From Amyelois transitella (Eukaryota; Arthropoda; Insecta; Lepidoptera; Pyralidae): a stretch of DNA of 64,000 nucleotides. Numbering within the stretch: position 1 is the stretch's first letter; every line of letters starts with the position of its first letter. Positions 34,700-48,631 of the stretch are shown in pieces. The translations under genes were made by a program, and so were the position numbers. Location of the stretch: the NCBI RefSeq assembly GCF_032362555.1, contig NC_083510.1, forward strand, positions 8,583,501 through 8,647,500, in the 5' to 3' direction. Under the pieces are notes generated by a model. That model made no database searches. It was not told where the DNA came from and saw only the letters and a program-made list of their open reading frames with translations.

Positions 34700-34945
34700 T
34701 TGTTTACATACATTCATATAGTCACGTCTTTATCCTTTGCGGGGTAGAAAGAGTCAACGGTCTTAAAAAGACTGAAACGCCACGTTCAGCGGTATGGTTT
34801 AGGTTGCTAGCCCATCTCCTACAAGAGGAATGATAAGTTTACAAGCCTATCCCTTAGTCGTCTTTTACGACATCCATGGGAAATATATGGTGGTATATAG
34901 TGGTACTACTCTAAAGTGTCGGAAACCACACGGATATTGCCAAAA
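34700..34945 (+). repeat. Dispersed repeat family A, long copy
   Basis: TAGTCACGTCTTTATCCTTT, GCGGGGTAGAAAGAGTC, CGCCACGTTCAGCGGTATGG, GGTTGCTAGCCCATCTCC and TTTTACGACATCCATGGGAA follow in family order. The copy extends to the GGAAACCACACGG segment and is the most complete in the window. Confidence 0.7.
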
Positions 34946-35966
34946 AGTAGTAGTGCAAACAAAAATAAGCTTCTTTACTCAACATTATAACATTAGCGAA
35001 GTAACTGAAACTTCCTCCTAATTGGAACGGGCTAAGTACAGCGACGTCTAGTCTTTTACCTAGTGAGAGCCGAGTAACACCTATGTATTCGAGTTTCTCT
35101 TTCATGAAAATTTTGTATATGTATCTACACGATTGTCCAAAATGTAAGGCTCAACGTTAATTTTAGATATTTAGGTAGGTATGTCTGAGTTGTTCTTAGA
35201 ATTTTTAAATTGGGAAACTGATAAACTGCTTCTTTTCTACGCTTCGTTGACTAGTAGGAAAAGAAGAATCTTTTTGGAGTCTGAGGATGACCTTTTTGGA
35301 TGCGCCTTAACGACCATGACCCTGGATTGGGTGGAGACACGTTTTTTCATGAAGCGATCTGACTTCCGCACCCATTGCAGGGGGACCTAACTCATATTTA
35401 ATCATGGTTACACATTCAGTTGTGATTTATAGTAACTTTGTAGAAATTTCATAAACATTTTTGAAATTCCTAAATAAATATATTTTTTGTATAACTTTGA
35501 TATTAACGAGTTATTTTAAGCTTGTTATCATTGGGTGACACTTGTTTACTCATGTCATATAAGACGTGCTTCAATTATTATAAATGAAGCACAGGAAACC
35601 GTTTGATGACTTTTAATGAAATTTTGGCCTTGTTTGTGTAACATGTTGCACGTGTTGTAAATATGACCCAATAAGGTGTATTTTTTGTTGAGTCTCAAGA
35701 AAGCTATATGTTATAATCTCTCTGTACTTATTCTAAGGTTATGATAAAACTTAGAGTTTCTAAAAATACAAAAATGTTTTTATATTGTTATACACTAAAT
35801 ACCTACAAAGGTCAACAAAACGAAGATTCATTTTGAATAGTTAGAAAATCTCAGTTCACCTACAAAAATATATATCAGAAATACCTACTTATTTCTCACA
35901 AAATACCCTTAAAATTTTCACTGAACTGACTTTTTAGCATGAAATATTCACATCGCGCCGTATATT

Positions 35967-36035
35967 CGTAGCAGTAGCCGTCGTAGCTTGTAGCCGTAGA
36001 CGTCTACGGCACGCTACGAACCGCTACGTTCCGTT
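35967..36035. repeat. Palindromic cluster of CGTAGC/GCTACG words
   Basis: Several GTAGC words on the left and GCTAC words on the right flank a perfect 18-bp palindrome, GCCGTAGACGTCTACGGC, at 35993-36010. The flanking words extend the fold-back symmetry imperfectly to about 70 bp. No coding content. Confidence 0.7.
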
Positions 36036-36478
36036 ACAATGTGGAACGAAAGGAAAGAAAAACCTCGCCCATTTTCAGAATTACGTTAACACAATTTTCT
36101 GGTTGCTTTAACTGAAAATATTGGATCGTATAAATGTGATTGTGCAAAAGGAGCATTATTGCTGTACTTTAGTATTGTTATTTCCTGTCACAAAAAAGAA
36201 CGTGTTATAATGCTGGGGCTATTTTTTTGTTTATTAACCTATGCATCTTAGTTCCATATGTTGGGGATTAATATTTTTTTAAAGCTTTGTGAGAAGTAAT
36301 AGTGTTGGGAGCATAAGCAATTAAAGTATTGGAATATGAAACTACGAGGACAGTCGGGTAATAATTGGAATTATTCAAATTAATTTAAAGGTTAAAAAAT
36401 TTATCTTTTCATGAACTTGTAATCAGTCGTGCAAAGTACTCGTAAACAGCCTGAAACAATATGAAAACTCATATGACT

Positions 36479-36992
36479 ATATATATATGTATATATATAA
36501 AATTTTATTCTAAAAGTAATGTCTCAGCGTCCAGACCGTTTTGCCTTGTCTCATAAAAATGCAACAACATTGTTCAAACTTTACGCAAACATTATTAGAA
36601 TCGATATAAATTTGGATCGGGAACAGTAAAAGATGTCAAGCCCAAGAACCAATTCGTTTTTGTATCCCCCATTTAATCCGAGTTTCCAATTAAATCGAAC
36701 AGCGGCAGAAGTTCGGCTGAAGGGAATAAAAGTTGTACGTGTAAACAAGGCCTAACTGGACCGACCGTTTTAGTTTAAAAGCCATAGATTTTAAATAACA
36801 TCGTTAGTGGTGGAACAGTTAAACTGCCCGAATAAGAAAGCATAAGCATGCAAAAGGTAACACAGGTTCAAATCTTCCCGGGATGATTCCTTTCGGAAAT
36901 AACCAGAATCAAGATCTTGGTCACCTCTGGCTATATATATATCTGGCTATATATTATATATATATATATAGTGTATAAATATATATATATTT
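36479..36992. repeat. Two AT microsatellite patches
   Basis: TA runs occur at about 36479-36500 and 36935-36992, the second containing a twice-repeated CTGGCTATATATAT word. Between them is unrecognised sequence with a GGTTCAAATCTTCCC word near 36865 that resembles a decayed B box. Confidence 0.6.
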
Positions 36993-36994
36993 AG

Positions 36995-37075
36995 TGTCTC
37001 CAAAAGACTGGAAGGCCACCTTCAGCTGTATCGCTTAACGATGGAATTGAGATTCAGATAGATGAAGACATACAT
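36995..37075 (+). repeat. Dispersed repeat family A fragment
   Basis: CCAAAAGACTGGAAGGCCAC, CTTCAGCTGTATCGCTTAAC and GGAATTGAGATTCAGATAG are family words. The 5' core is missing. Confidence 0.55.
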
Positions 37076-38007
37076 AGGTTTCAAATTAGGCCAGTTGTGT
37101 GTGAACGTTGTAACTCATTTAAAATACGCTGAGCTGGTTAATTAAGAGATGCGGCGGAGTGTGAAATTGTAAGCGTATGTGAAAACATTTCGTGGCTTTT
37201 AGAGGACTGTCCCACAAAGCCGTATAGAGGTAAAGCTTCTTAGTTCAGCACCTGAGAGTTTCAGTCAATGTACTGTGTCAAATCAGAGAGGTCTAGCGCC
37301 CTGGAGTGATATTTACATGTTTCTAACTGTAACATAATTAATTATAAAATGTCATTTTAGAGCCCGTACCTTTCGATGTATAAAATCGCTTTCTTCTTTA
37401 ATAATTATGTAATTCAAGCAATGATAGACCTTCACATAGAATTCTTTCCATATGGAATTTTAACCCTCTACCAATGCCATGAGAAATCACCACCTCTGTA
37501 TCGTGAGGACCACACAGCTTTATTCACTTAAAAAATTAAGACATCTTTATGTAAATAAAAAAAGAAATAAGTAGTGTTACTTTAAATAAGCTTGACGTCT
37601 ATGTCCAAGTATTTTATGTCTCCACACCACAGCCTGCGTCGTCAACTTTAATTTAAAGGTTTGATCCAACCCACGCAAACCGTACGTAAGTAAGTCGTTA
37701 AAGGGGCATGCAACAAGTCGACTCTGAATAGATTTATGAGATCCGAATTGAATCCCAAAAGACCAGTCTGAGACGGCCTTGGAGTACCCGACACGAGAGA
37801 TCCGGTAATCCGACTAGTGAACAACAAATACTAGTATATCTGAAGCGAAGTCTTAAGCCCTAGTGCGTCTAGTTTGTCTAGTCAAATCCCGTTATCATGA
37901 AATTGATTTACAGAAGTCGAAAGAGATAATGTTAGAATTAATTATTTATTTAGGAACTGGACCTTGGCACTTAGATACCTAATCTATAGACATGGCTATT
38001 TTTAACG

Positions 38008-38060
38008 TTACTAGCGACTCGGCCCGGCTTCGTACGGAAGAATGTTTTGATATATTTTCG
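38008..38060 (+). repeat. ACTAGCT-type fragment
   Basis: GTTACTAGCGACTCGGCCCG followed by GCTTCGTACGGAAGAAT is a diverged copy of the ACTAGCT..CCCGCG..TTCGT..CGCGG motif. Confidence 0.4.
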
Positions 38061-38257
38061 AGAAGAAATTGTCTAAACAACAGCATCAAAGTCCGTAGTG
38101 TAATTAAAAGAAATAGCTTCGAAACGAAACGAAAAAGGCGGAAGGCGACTTTGTTTTATATTTAGTATTTTGTGGAACATTTTCTCTTACATAATTTAGT
38201 TCAGTAAGAACGAACAACATAGGTATAATATTTAGTAATATTAAGATATAAGGTAAT

Positions 38258-38458
38258 ATTAATAATTAAATAAATAATAAATAAATATATACGGGACAAA
38301 TTACACTGATTGAGTTAGCCTCTAAGTAAGTTCGAGACTTCTGTTACGAGATACTAACGCAACGATACTATATTTTATAATAAATATCTACTTATAAAGA
38401 TAAACATCCATGACGCAGGCCAATCAGAAAAAGTTCTTTTCTCATCAATAATAATGTA
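38258..38458 (-). mobile_element. tRNA-derived SINE, head-truncated
   Basis: The body matches the copies at 12255 and 48632 (TATACGGGACAAATTACAC, TGAGTTAGCCTC, GAGATACTAACGCAACGATA, GATAAACATCC, CCAATCAGAAAAAGTTC). It stops before the tRNA-like head at the high-coordinate end. Since the head is the 5' end, this is a 5' truncation. Confidence 0.75.
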
Positions 38459-41400
38459 GATTAATTTTAATTAAATAACAAAAGACAAAAAACCTGATCT
38501 AATTACAAAAAAAACTTAGATTTTTTAGAACTTAGTACTTCCGTTACGCGAAGCCAACGTTGAGGAAATGTCTCATCCCTTATTACGCGAAGTAAAGAGG
38601 ATAAAATGGTTGAGGCACAATCATAATCAACGTAACAATCGCGGGTCTGATTAAGTGTCAGAAACAAAACGTCCCTTTTAAAGCTCTTTAGAAAGAAAGT
38701 GGACACTGAATTGTTGAAAAGTGAATGAATTCCATTAGCGGAAGTGGAATTAAAGCCAGCCTCGTTTGCCTGATAATTTAGCTGCGGAGTAATTTCTCAC
38801 CAACTCTGTACTTTTTTTTTTCAGTTGAAGAGTAAGAAGTAATGTTTACGGGTAAGAAAAATCATGAGCTTAGTAAAAATAAAGTTTTTTCTGAATGTAG
38901 ACAGCATAGTTGGGATGCATTGTAAAATACCATTTGTGTTACGCATAGCGCTAACATTTTTTTATTTTGTTTTTATCATTTAAATATTTCGATATTCGAT
39001 TAGTAAAATGATAATTCGAGTTATGAACTTATTAAAGGATTTTCCTTTAAGTTATTGTTAAATTAAAAATAAACGAAAATATACATATTTACCAATTGAC
39101 GTAATTCCATCATAAAATCGTATTGGTACACAAAAGCTTTAGTTGAACATTGGAAAGTATGAGTAGGTGAAATTTAAATACAAACCTACATGTCAGAACA
39201 ATGAAACTAAATATTAGCTTCGAAATAGTTATAACAGCGAAACATAACAAAGTTTGTTTTGTTCATATTTGTCTACTAGTATTATTTAACTAACCCTAAT
39301 TTTTGCCTCGCTGTTTGAAATCGACGAATTCTAGGTGTTCCTAAACAAAAAAATACAAACACTTAATCAATATTGAAATTACGTCTTTGCCGCTTTTAAA
39401 GGACAGAATAAATTATTCAAATGTATATTTGAAATCAATTTTAGGCGAAGCTTGCACACCATTATCCTGAATATTCAAGATGTAAAAATTATGACAATTA
39501 TCAGCGCTTTTCCACTTGAAAATAATAATCCTTTAGGAGCTTCAATTTGTTATAATTACAAGTCTGTAATTTAACTTCTTAAACAGGCCCTTTTCGGCCC
39601 AAGTTTCACAATTGTATCCTGATTAAACTAGTCACAAAGTCGTCTAACATCTTAATTAATCACGAATAATAAAGCATTTATTATTCGTTTTGCTCATTCT
39701 AAAGTAAGTAATAATTACTTTGCAACAGCCAAATTTGTCATCCAGCGAACCATCCACTGAATTATATTTTTGACTAACGAAACACCATTGCTTCGAAATA
39801 TAAAATTGGGTCTTTCTATATTTATTGGAACTTACCTATGTACTTTACGTTTTTAATAAATAAAATACTCTTACTCAAATATTATTACAGAATCTGGTCT
39901 GCTATTTTCACCGGTTGAGAATTTGTAAGGTAATCTATTTATCTCTCTTGTCTAATGGTTTCTTTTTCTTTGAATTTAAAAAGGTTGTTTGGAGTAGATT
40001 TCCCATAGAGATAAGCCTTTATCCTGCTTTAACTATGTACTTCTTGCTCTTCTTTTACCTATTTAGATTATAGAATTTACAAATAATACCCTCAATTTAT
40101 GTATTCACATTCATTATAAAGAAGTATAATAATTGAAAAAAAAAACATTATTAACCCATGCGCAGTTGTGTTGATTTTGATGGAAATCACCGATTTAACT
40201 CAGATTTTTTTAAGGTAACCTAAATAACAGATACAGGTAGCTTGATTTACTCTCCAAACAATCTCTATTGACGTCGCCGGTTCAATAGCACGAGATGTGT
40301 CAATTATTTTGTGACGGGAGATAGTAATTGACCTAGTCTTCTATCTGTGCCAGGGTAGGAGGCAGTATTGACACGAGGCCATTGTGTTCACATAATGCAG
40401 ATGTTGTCTGGGTTTACGACCAAATGTATCAATACAAGGTAGCTCCTCTAAGTTCAGTAGCTTCTTACTTATACGACGTATATCAGTCTGATGACTCTTT
40501 TTGTGTCGATCGATTATGGTAAAAATTTGCATGGAGATAGTTTAAAGATGCGCGACACCGTAAAAGCTAATTAATGGAAAAAAAGGCTAATTAATGGAAA
40601 TAAAGTGGGTTTATTTAATCGTCAGTGTCAGGAAAATTAACAACTAATTAACAATTAATGTTAAGAGGATGGCTGGAAGCCTGGAAGCAGGTTAACTGCA
40701 AAAATACAATGCGAGTGTAATTGTGAATGTTGAAATTACGAACGTTGGGTTAGCGAAAGTATCTTAATTGAATTGAGAAGGTCCTGGTAAAACGTCCGGC
40801 CTTGGAATTGATGAATGAAGCAAAAAAAAAAAGATTTTAAATACAGAAATTCATACAGTCCTTGTTCGGATGTTCGGATGCGGGTGACTAATGTTTGGAA
40901 TATCAGTATCAGGAATCATCAGTGCTAGCTCAAGGTTGTAGTCTATGCTTACCTCTACGGGAAAAAGGCTTTTTTTAACTTAAACTTTGATACAATGCTT
41001 TTTCAGACACATTTCTAATTCTGGTTTGACTTAATCATGCATTTGTATGTGAGAGGATATACATATGTTTTATCTAAAAATCATCAGCATTTATTTTTGT
41101 ATACAAATTATCTTCATTTTCCATAAAAAAATACATATGTAGTAGAAATATAGATACATTATGAATATGTTGAGCAAAAGCGGACTTATCGCTAAGCAAT
41201 CTCTTCCAGCCAACCTTTGGGTAGCGAAATGTATAATGTATAATTTATTTTCATTTTGTTCTAATACTCAAAACCCGTGAAATAGAAACCCGAGTGACTT
41301 TAAAAGACCGGACGTCGCCGCTTACCATCAAGTTTCGGTTAACGGGGTCGTAATTAAGGAAGTTTCCGCGAGTTTGCTAATATTATAAATGGAGAGAAAA

Positions 41401-41735
41401 GAAGCTAAATTCTGGCCCCGACTGTAACGACGTTACTTCATGCACCCAAGTTCACAGTTGTTCGGGAACAGGCTGGCATCACACTGTATCGTTCGATAGT
41501 TTAATGAGCACTTGCGACTTGTACATTTGAGTCCTCTGTACGCTCAAGTCTTTATACAAACTTTTGTACAAGATATTTCTACGTTGGCGAAATTAAAGGA
41601 AAAGTAATTTGCACTTATTAAAACAAAAGCATCTATATAGGATGGCATGATAAATATCGTGACGTGTCGTGTGGTCCCCATCGCTACAAGCTCTGCTTAG
41701 TTTAGTCACCAGTCTCTCACAATCGTACTTATTTA

Positions 41736-41880
41736 TAACTAGCTTCCCCCCGCGACTCCGTCCGCGCGGATGTCGGTCATCGCGTGGATGGTTTATTTCT
41801 CCATTTTGAGTAACTCTGATAATGACATCTTATAAATATCTGTTGGACCCAATTACGGCTAGGCCTATAATAACTTATTT
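41736..41880 (+). repeat. ACTAGCT-type dispersed element
   Basis: AACTAGCTTCCCCCCGCGAC, then TCCGTCCGCGCGGATGTCGG and ATCGCGTGGATGG form the best preserved copy of this repeat in the window. Length to the right is uncertain. Confidence 0.6.
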
Positions 41881-44800
41881 ATAATATGGTACCCTCTACG
41901 TAGAAACTAAGGTAATCTTTAAATTGTGGAGAACAATTGCCGCAACAACAGTTGCCGCAGCCCGAGTAGCCCACAGCTCACAGCTGGGCAAACGTTAAAG
42001 AAGAATTCCACAAAAAAATCTGTTACGAAAATTTTTTACGATACTCAATAGAGAAAGCACATTCACCCGCTTAATGCCCTGGATTATGGATTACCGAAAA
42101 GATTAGAAAGAGAAGGAAAATAGACATAATTATGTCATATCAATATTTGTGGCTCCCTAGAGACTATAATCGTTCAACGATAAACACGTGGCGACACAGT
42201 GGGTCGCGGCCTTTTACATTTCTTCGAGTTGCTCTATCGCAGGAAAGTTTTTGCCTTATTTGTTACTCACTTGTTAATAACTAAAGACGGCCTACAACTT
42301 TGTTCTCTTCCTTTTTTATAAATGTAACAATAGGCATTTTAGGGTTTCATAGTTATAGTTATTTTGGTAAACACAATTCAATATTCAAATCAATGTTACG
42401 AACAATTTTTTGATTATAATACTAAATAAATCAGTAAAAGTAGTAGTAGTGCCGAGCTAAACCATTAAAATATTTATGAAGAGATTAGTACGTTTCACAA
42501 ATACATTTTAATAAACCGAATGTTGTTGTCCTTCTATTCTAAATTTAAAAAGGTTCACTGATGAGAAATGGAATCTCACTTGCGAGAAATCTCTTAAGAA
42601 AAGAATTTCTCAAATTAAAATTCTCAAAACACTCAACATAAAAGCACAAGCAAGCTACGCTGCTCCATTCATTGTGGCATTTTTATAACGTAATAAGACG
42701 GAATTCAGATGGATAATCTGGCAGTAAACGAGCTAAGAAACATGATGGGCATGTTTAATATGACTGGTTTAAGGATCCATGTAAGAATCCGTGTATCCGT
42801 GGACATAATAAGAAAAAAATATAAGCGAAATAAAAATCTTACGCTAGGTTCTAGACTAGCCATTGAGATGCGGGGGTCAAACGACATTCGCTCTGCTTAA
42901 AATTCAGTAAACTCGGGTGAAAATCACCTACGTTGTCCGATACTTTTTCTTTCACATGGATATTGTTGGAGATGAAAGGGAGTTTTTTCGTGTGCCTCGG
43001 ATTCTAAGATAGACATCATAGGTTGAGTCCATATTTTTTTCTAACCCCCACAGGACAAATTCCTTGGTGTTCTGTGAAGATTTTATCATCTTTGGTAGCA
43101 TGGTGGAAGATAAGCTAAGATCCTATTAGAAACATATTTAAAGTGAAGATCCATGCAAATAAATGACCGACTGATTGGACAAACATTTAACGGATTTTAC
43201 AAACCGGACGTGCCGGAGGACAATTCGTAGAAAACTAGTTAAAAAGAATCAGACGCTCAATTCCGATAATAGAATTTCCCCGGTTGATGCCAGGAACGTG
43301 ATTTCACATAAAATTTTGTTTGCGCTCGCTCGACTGAGCGCTGGCAACACCAGGCAAGAGTTTCAGAACTTAAACTGTTAAATAGAGAGTACGGTACGTC
43401 TGCACCTGTGTCGTGGTCGTCCTCACTTTACTGCCTTATCTGCACCACTGAATTAATTATCACTCGAGCAAATCCTCTTAAATAGGACAACATTGTTATA
43501 CAGACACATTTTGCCTAGTTTAGTTCACAACTGTAGTGCAAAAGCTTCTTAAAGAATAAGATAAGTAATGTAAAGATTTTTTAAGTAGTTATACAGATCG
43601 TATTGTTAATATTTTTATAAGAAATCGCAGGGATAACAGTTTTGTATATAATAATAAAAAATAGTGAAATGATGTTTATTTAACTACAAAATTAGGTAAA
43701 TATATTTGTGGACTAATAATGATTTGATATACATCAGTTGGGGTAATCCCCTGAGTTTGACAATTTCAGAAGTGCAAAGACGTGAATAAAATATTGTTTA
43801 CAAAATTAAAGCTTTTTGTATGTGGATGAAAATACACACATATTTCCTACAGATTTCGGTTGAGTCATTTTTTGTTGGGTATTTTTGTTGTCATGAATTT
43901 TTAGCAAGAAAGCTGTAAGTCAGACTGACGAAACCACCTATTTGAATATGTCAACGATTTGCTTACGATAAAATCAATACCTGCTGTGTATTGTTCTGTA
44001 ATACGAACGCTATTGAAGCGGTTTCAGCACCTGCCTTTGTAACATAATTAGTCCAAATAATTCAAATTCTCAGAACATCGCGTTTAATATGATACCGGTT
44101 TTCCCTTAATGACTTTCGCTATTGTTGTGTTGGCCCGAATCCTTAATGTTTCATATTATGGGTTGCTAATGAAGGGGAAGCCGCAAAGCCACAAAGAAGC
44201 ATAATGAGCCCCCCACACTAGAATAAGGATGCTGTGCTGAAACTATAGAGGATGAATTACCCGCCCCATACGCCCGCCCTAACTGCCAGTGCCACGATGT
44301 GGGTAATTCTGCAATCAACGATAACATAAGTTTGTGAAAGTGTTTTTACATTTGCCACTTTTTCGTGAATTTGGATTAAATTTTACAGTACGAGTATCTT
44401 AAAAATCAGAATGAGAGAAGGCGTGAGCGTAAGCTTGTGGATAATATTACATGCTCATCATATTCGTTGATCCATTTTCAGCTATGATTTCAGAAGATCA
44501 AATTTGATCGTGTTTTATTGAGTTAGTTTTAATGGTCAACATTTTCCTTTTGTTTGACTATGGGCTTGGAAAACACTGCAACTTAAAAAAGAACCAGACG
44601 AATCGAAATTGGATCGGAGAGGTTCGGTTTTCATTATTGGTTTGTGATTATCGGCTGAATGTGATCAATCAGACGATTTCAAATTGCAACTTCTAAAAAT
44701 AAATATAAATTTTGATGCAAATAAATATCTTAATAAAATAAATTACCTTTTTACAATATGAAAAGAATACGTCAACCGTACTTTTCATTTATTCTGCACA

Positions 44801-45597
44801 TGCATAATTACATGATTAATTAACAGATTTAACACAAAGGACAATTTTGTATTAAAGTTTGTAACAAATCGTGGCGTCTTAGCATGAATACAGAATAACC
44901 CACGAAATGACTTGCGACTTGGTACGTTGTTGTTCGACTTGCTAATGAGTTCTCGATTTAACTGGAAACCGACTGTAAGTACTTGCTAGGTACGCATTTT
45001 TTATGCCATTACTACTAATATTTCGACATTTGCACTGGTGAAACATTTTAGGGCATGCCCTGTATTGTACTGTTTCATTTTTGGTAGGCGTGCAAAATTT
45101 TCAGTTCTTCATGATCCAATAAATACATGTTTACATACATATGCTTGTTATGATGCAGTATTTTCCCCTAAAAATATCTATAGCTATTTAATTTGGTAAC
45201 AGTTTTTAATTACGAGAGAGAGAGGGAGATTAGGTACATAGTACAAACAAAAGTCCATTCTAAAACTTAACAGCTTTTTTCTACCACTCGTCAACAGAAC
45301 CTTATAAATATTACATCCTAAGCGATGGAGAATTCCCTATAGAAACGGGAATATGGTTAAGCCGGAATATATTTATCAGAAATCGGTATTTGGTCGATAA
45401 TCTGCCGATTATGACAATGGGAGCTTTATTGTGGCGAGGTTATAAGGGTCAGATATTGTCACGAGGGGAAACTGGGAATTCCTTTTGTTGAGATTTTTCG
45501 GCCTGCTTCCGGGTACACTCTGGAATACATATTGTAGCATTATCTGTACGTAACGATTTCAAAAAATATATTGATACTGGTTATATATTTATTGACG

Positions 45598-45690
45598 TAC
45601 ATACATATATAATCATACATACATATATAATCACATCTATATACCTTGCGGGGTAGACAAAGCCAACAGTTGGCTTAACATCTAACCGTG
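45598..45690 (+). repeat. Dispersed repeat family A fragment after ACATACATATATAATC tandem
   Basis: A duplicated CATACATATATAATCA unit leads into CACATCTATATACCTTGC, GGGGTAGACAAAGCC and AACAGTTGGC. Only the 5' core of the family is present. Confidence 0.6.
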
Positions 45691-46953
45691 GCACACTGCA
45701 ACTACGGCACATAGGTATTTATTGAAGTGAGTATTAAAATAACATTTAACACGTCTTTATTCCGGAAGAGGTAGAAATAGCAGATAATTGAGATACAGCG
45801 CATCGCTAGAAGAGCCCCTTAAAATAAAATAAGTTCTTATTGTGAAAAACTAAAATTTCTATTTGTAAGTATTAAAGTAAGTGTCGCTATTTTATATCCA
45901 GAAGGTATAAATTGTAAATAATCACATATTTAGGAAGGTCGTGAGAATAAATTCCCGTATTCCGACGTTTATTCCCGCGCCACACGACAGATCCCGTCGT
46001 GATGCATGTATTTATCGAGAAATATTTCGCAAACGACAACTCTACGACCCAATCAAAAACAGATAGCAAGATTTCAGTACAAAATAAGCAATGTATGTAT
46101 GTGAAACTTGAAATAAGTATTAGAAACCAGAACTCTTTCACTGAGTGACTGAATTAGTGACTGATAAAATACATACAGCCGCAGCACATTGTAAAATGTC
46201 TACTTAAAATATTTTATCAATGTACTCGTGTAGTGTGTTATTCTTATTGTCAAAAAAAATCATTATAAGAGGAAATGAAGCTATTTAAGTTTAATTGGGC
46301 ATATATTTGAATTATTTATTTAATTTTCATACTTATATGAATTAGATAAGACTATAAAAATAATTTGTTGTTTCTGCACTTTGTTTATTTTCTGAAATTG
46401 ATGTGAACAAAGCGCATTATATGGACGGGTATCTTATACGAACGACCGCCATTTTCGCTACATAACCTGACTCTTATATTTTCTTGTATTATAGGTTATG
46501 CTTTTTAAGATATACTAACAACACTAACTAGTTTATATGTTTAAATTGCCAAGATGACGTTGAATATAGTTAGTATTATTATTAAAATCCGTAAATTTAG
46601 GCCTTGTGATATTCTGATTTCAAAGATTCATTCCGGGATGTTGTATCTTACAAATTCGATCGTAGCATAAAAAAGAGCAACAAACATTTTTGAGGTACGT
46701 TTATTATTATAAAAGATCGTAAGATATTCTTTCAGGAACGGCGGAAGAAAGTCTATGTTCTATTTTTAAAAAATTAGGAATACCTGTTACGATATTTTTG
46801 TGGTCCCTAACTATAACCTTTAAGACGAAGGGACTCACGTCAAACTCAGAAGAAAACTTAGAAACGTTCTGATTCACATTTAATTCATGACGAAATCAGG
46901 TGTCACCGAAGCGAAAAAAATGTTAAATGTGATATCTGTTTCTTACCGCTCAC

Positions 46954-47020
46954 AATTTGTATACTTGCATTGCTACTATCTACTGTTGTAGAAAATGCAG
47001 GCAATGCAAGGATACAAATT
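46954..47020. repeat. Hairpin, 20-bp stem and 27-nt loop
   Basis: Arms 46954-46973 and 47001-47020 (AATTTGTATACTTGCATTGC against the complement of GCAATGCAAGGATACAAATT) pair at 19 of 20 positions. The stem-loop size is compatible with a pre-miRNA or a short fold-back. Confidence 0.7.
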
Positions 47021-47891
47021 ATAAATTATAAGCTGCTAAATAAATAATCATCCGTCACAAAGTTCCGACATTGCCACGATTCTATTGAAATAATAAACGA
47101 GGTTTGTAAGCGTCAGATTCTTTGTTAATTAAATTATTCAAATGACTTAAGGCTCTCAAAGTGCACGGGTCTGAATTATTTGGTACAATTAAGTCCACTG
47201 AAGCCTTTTTGGCTTTCAGTGAGGCCTTAAAAGGACGTCTAGTAAAGTCTACGTAATTAAGATACTGGCACATTGAAGGGTGCCGTACTGCGTGAGGCGC
47301 CGTTTTGTCGAACAACTAAATGACGGACATCTCCTTACGCAGTTTACGTCTAAGGGCAAGCTAAGGGCTATCAAAACATCTATTACTGTTGTCCTTTACA
47401 ACCTTCCTTGTCCCTAATTCCAACGTCTGAGAAGTTGCAGTAATTTATGGAAATAACTAACATTGTCTAAAATTAAACCCGACAAAATGTGTTTGCAGTT
47501 AATAATGTAGTAAGTGAATGATATCAAATTGGAACGGATAGCAAAGCAGATGTAGATGACATATTCCATGAATTATTAACATTTGAAATTGAACTCATGC
47601 AAATTTGCGATGAACTGTATAGTGAAGTAGAATCCGCGTATATTGTATTGACTTTTGGAATATTTTTTATCTTTTAAGCTCCATTTTTGCGATATTTATC
47701 TTGTTCCATTTACCTACAAAGAGATTTCAACTCGTAATAAGCAAATATTAACATATATGTTTCCTTTTATTTTGTACTTATAGAATAAGATACAATGTTC
47801 ACGTAAGTAGATAATAATTCTCTTTGAAAAGACATCAAGAAGCACGAACAAATGGCGTACGTAAAATATATTCAATGTTTTACTTTGTATG

Positions 47892-47960
47892 ATCTGTATC
47901 GCATGGAGTGAGAAATGATTTGTCGAACACAAATCATTTCTCAATCCATGCGATACAGAT
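47892..47960. repeat. Hairpin, 32-bp stem and 5-nt loop
   Basis: Arms 47892-47923 and 47929-47960 are reverse complements except for one mismatch, around the loop CGAAC. The outer word is ATCTGTATCGCATGGA. No coding content and no nearby gene. Confidence 0.85.
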
Positions 47961-48631
47961 GATGTGTATGAAAAATTTGTAAGCCCCATACATAATTGCT
48001 TTTTAAATAATAGTTGCACTCTTATAAAGCAGATTTATCTAAAAAATAGTTCTTATTAAGTTATTGTATTATGACTGAAAGATAAGACCAATTTTTTACA
48101 CTAGCTAACGCAAAAATCAAAATTAAACTGTATTTGCGTTTTTATTGAAGAATCAACCGATGCGTCTAACACAGGCAGTGTAGAAAATCTGCTATTAATC
48201 AAATTTCCCATCAACCAGCGACATTTGATTTTTTTTGGTGTCCACTTTATGATCGATTTGATATATTAGTCTTTATTATTATGATTTACGAAAAAATGTA
48301 TTGATGGTGCTGACATCTTGCCAGCTTTTGAAATATGCACTTGCATTTCTGCAAGCAATAGCATTACAAATTAGCTTCTTTTTAAGACATCAGTATAAGA
48401 TTTATCATCATTGTACAATCAAATATTTATTTTATGTCAAATTTTTGTTGAGTTGGTATCCCATAATACAAATCTTGAACTTACTTTGGGGCTAGCTAAA
48501 TCTGTGTGATTTGTCCCGATTATATTTATTTATTCTATTTATTGTTATAACATAGTGACTTCTTCTGTTTCGCCTTACCTCTGGGGCCATATTAATAGGA
48601 GAACCGTACCGTACTGGACTTGAGTACTAGA

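Noticed and set aside
42709..42900. 63-aa plus-strand ORF MDNLAVNELRN... with an overlapping minus ORF
   Set aside because: No family recognised, no splice signals or promoter; likely chance.
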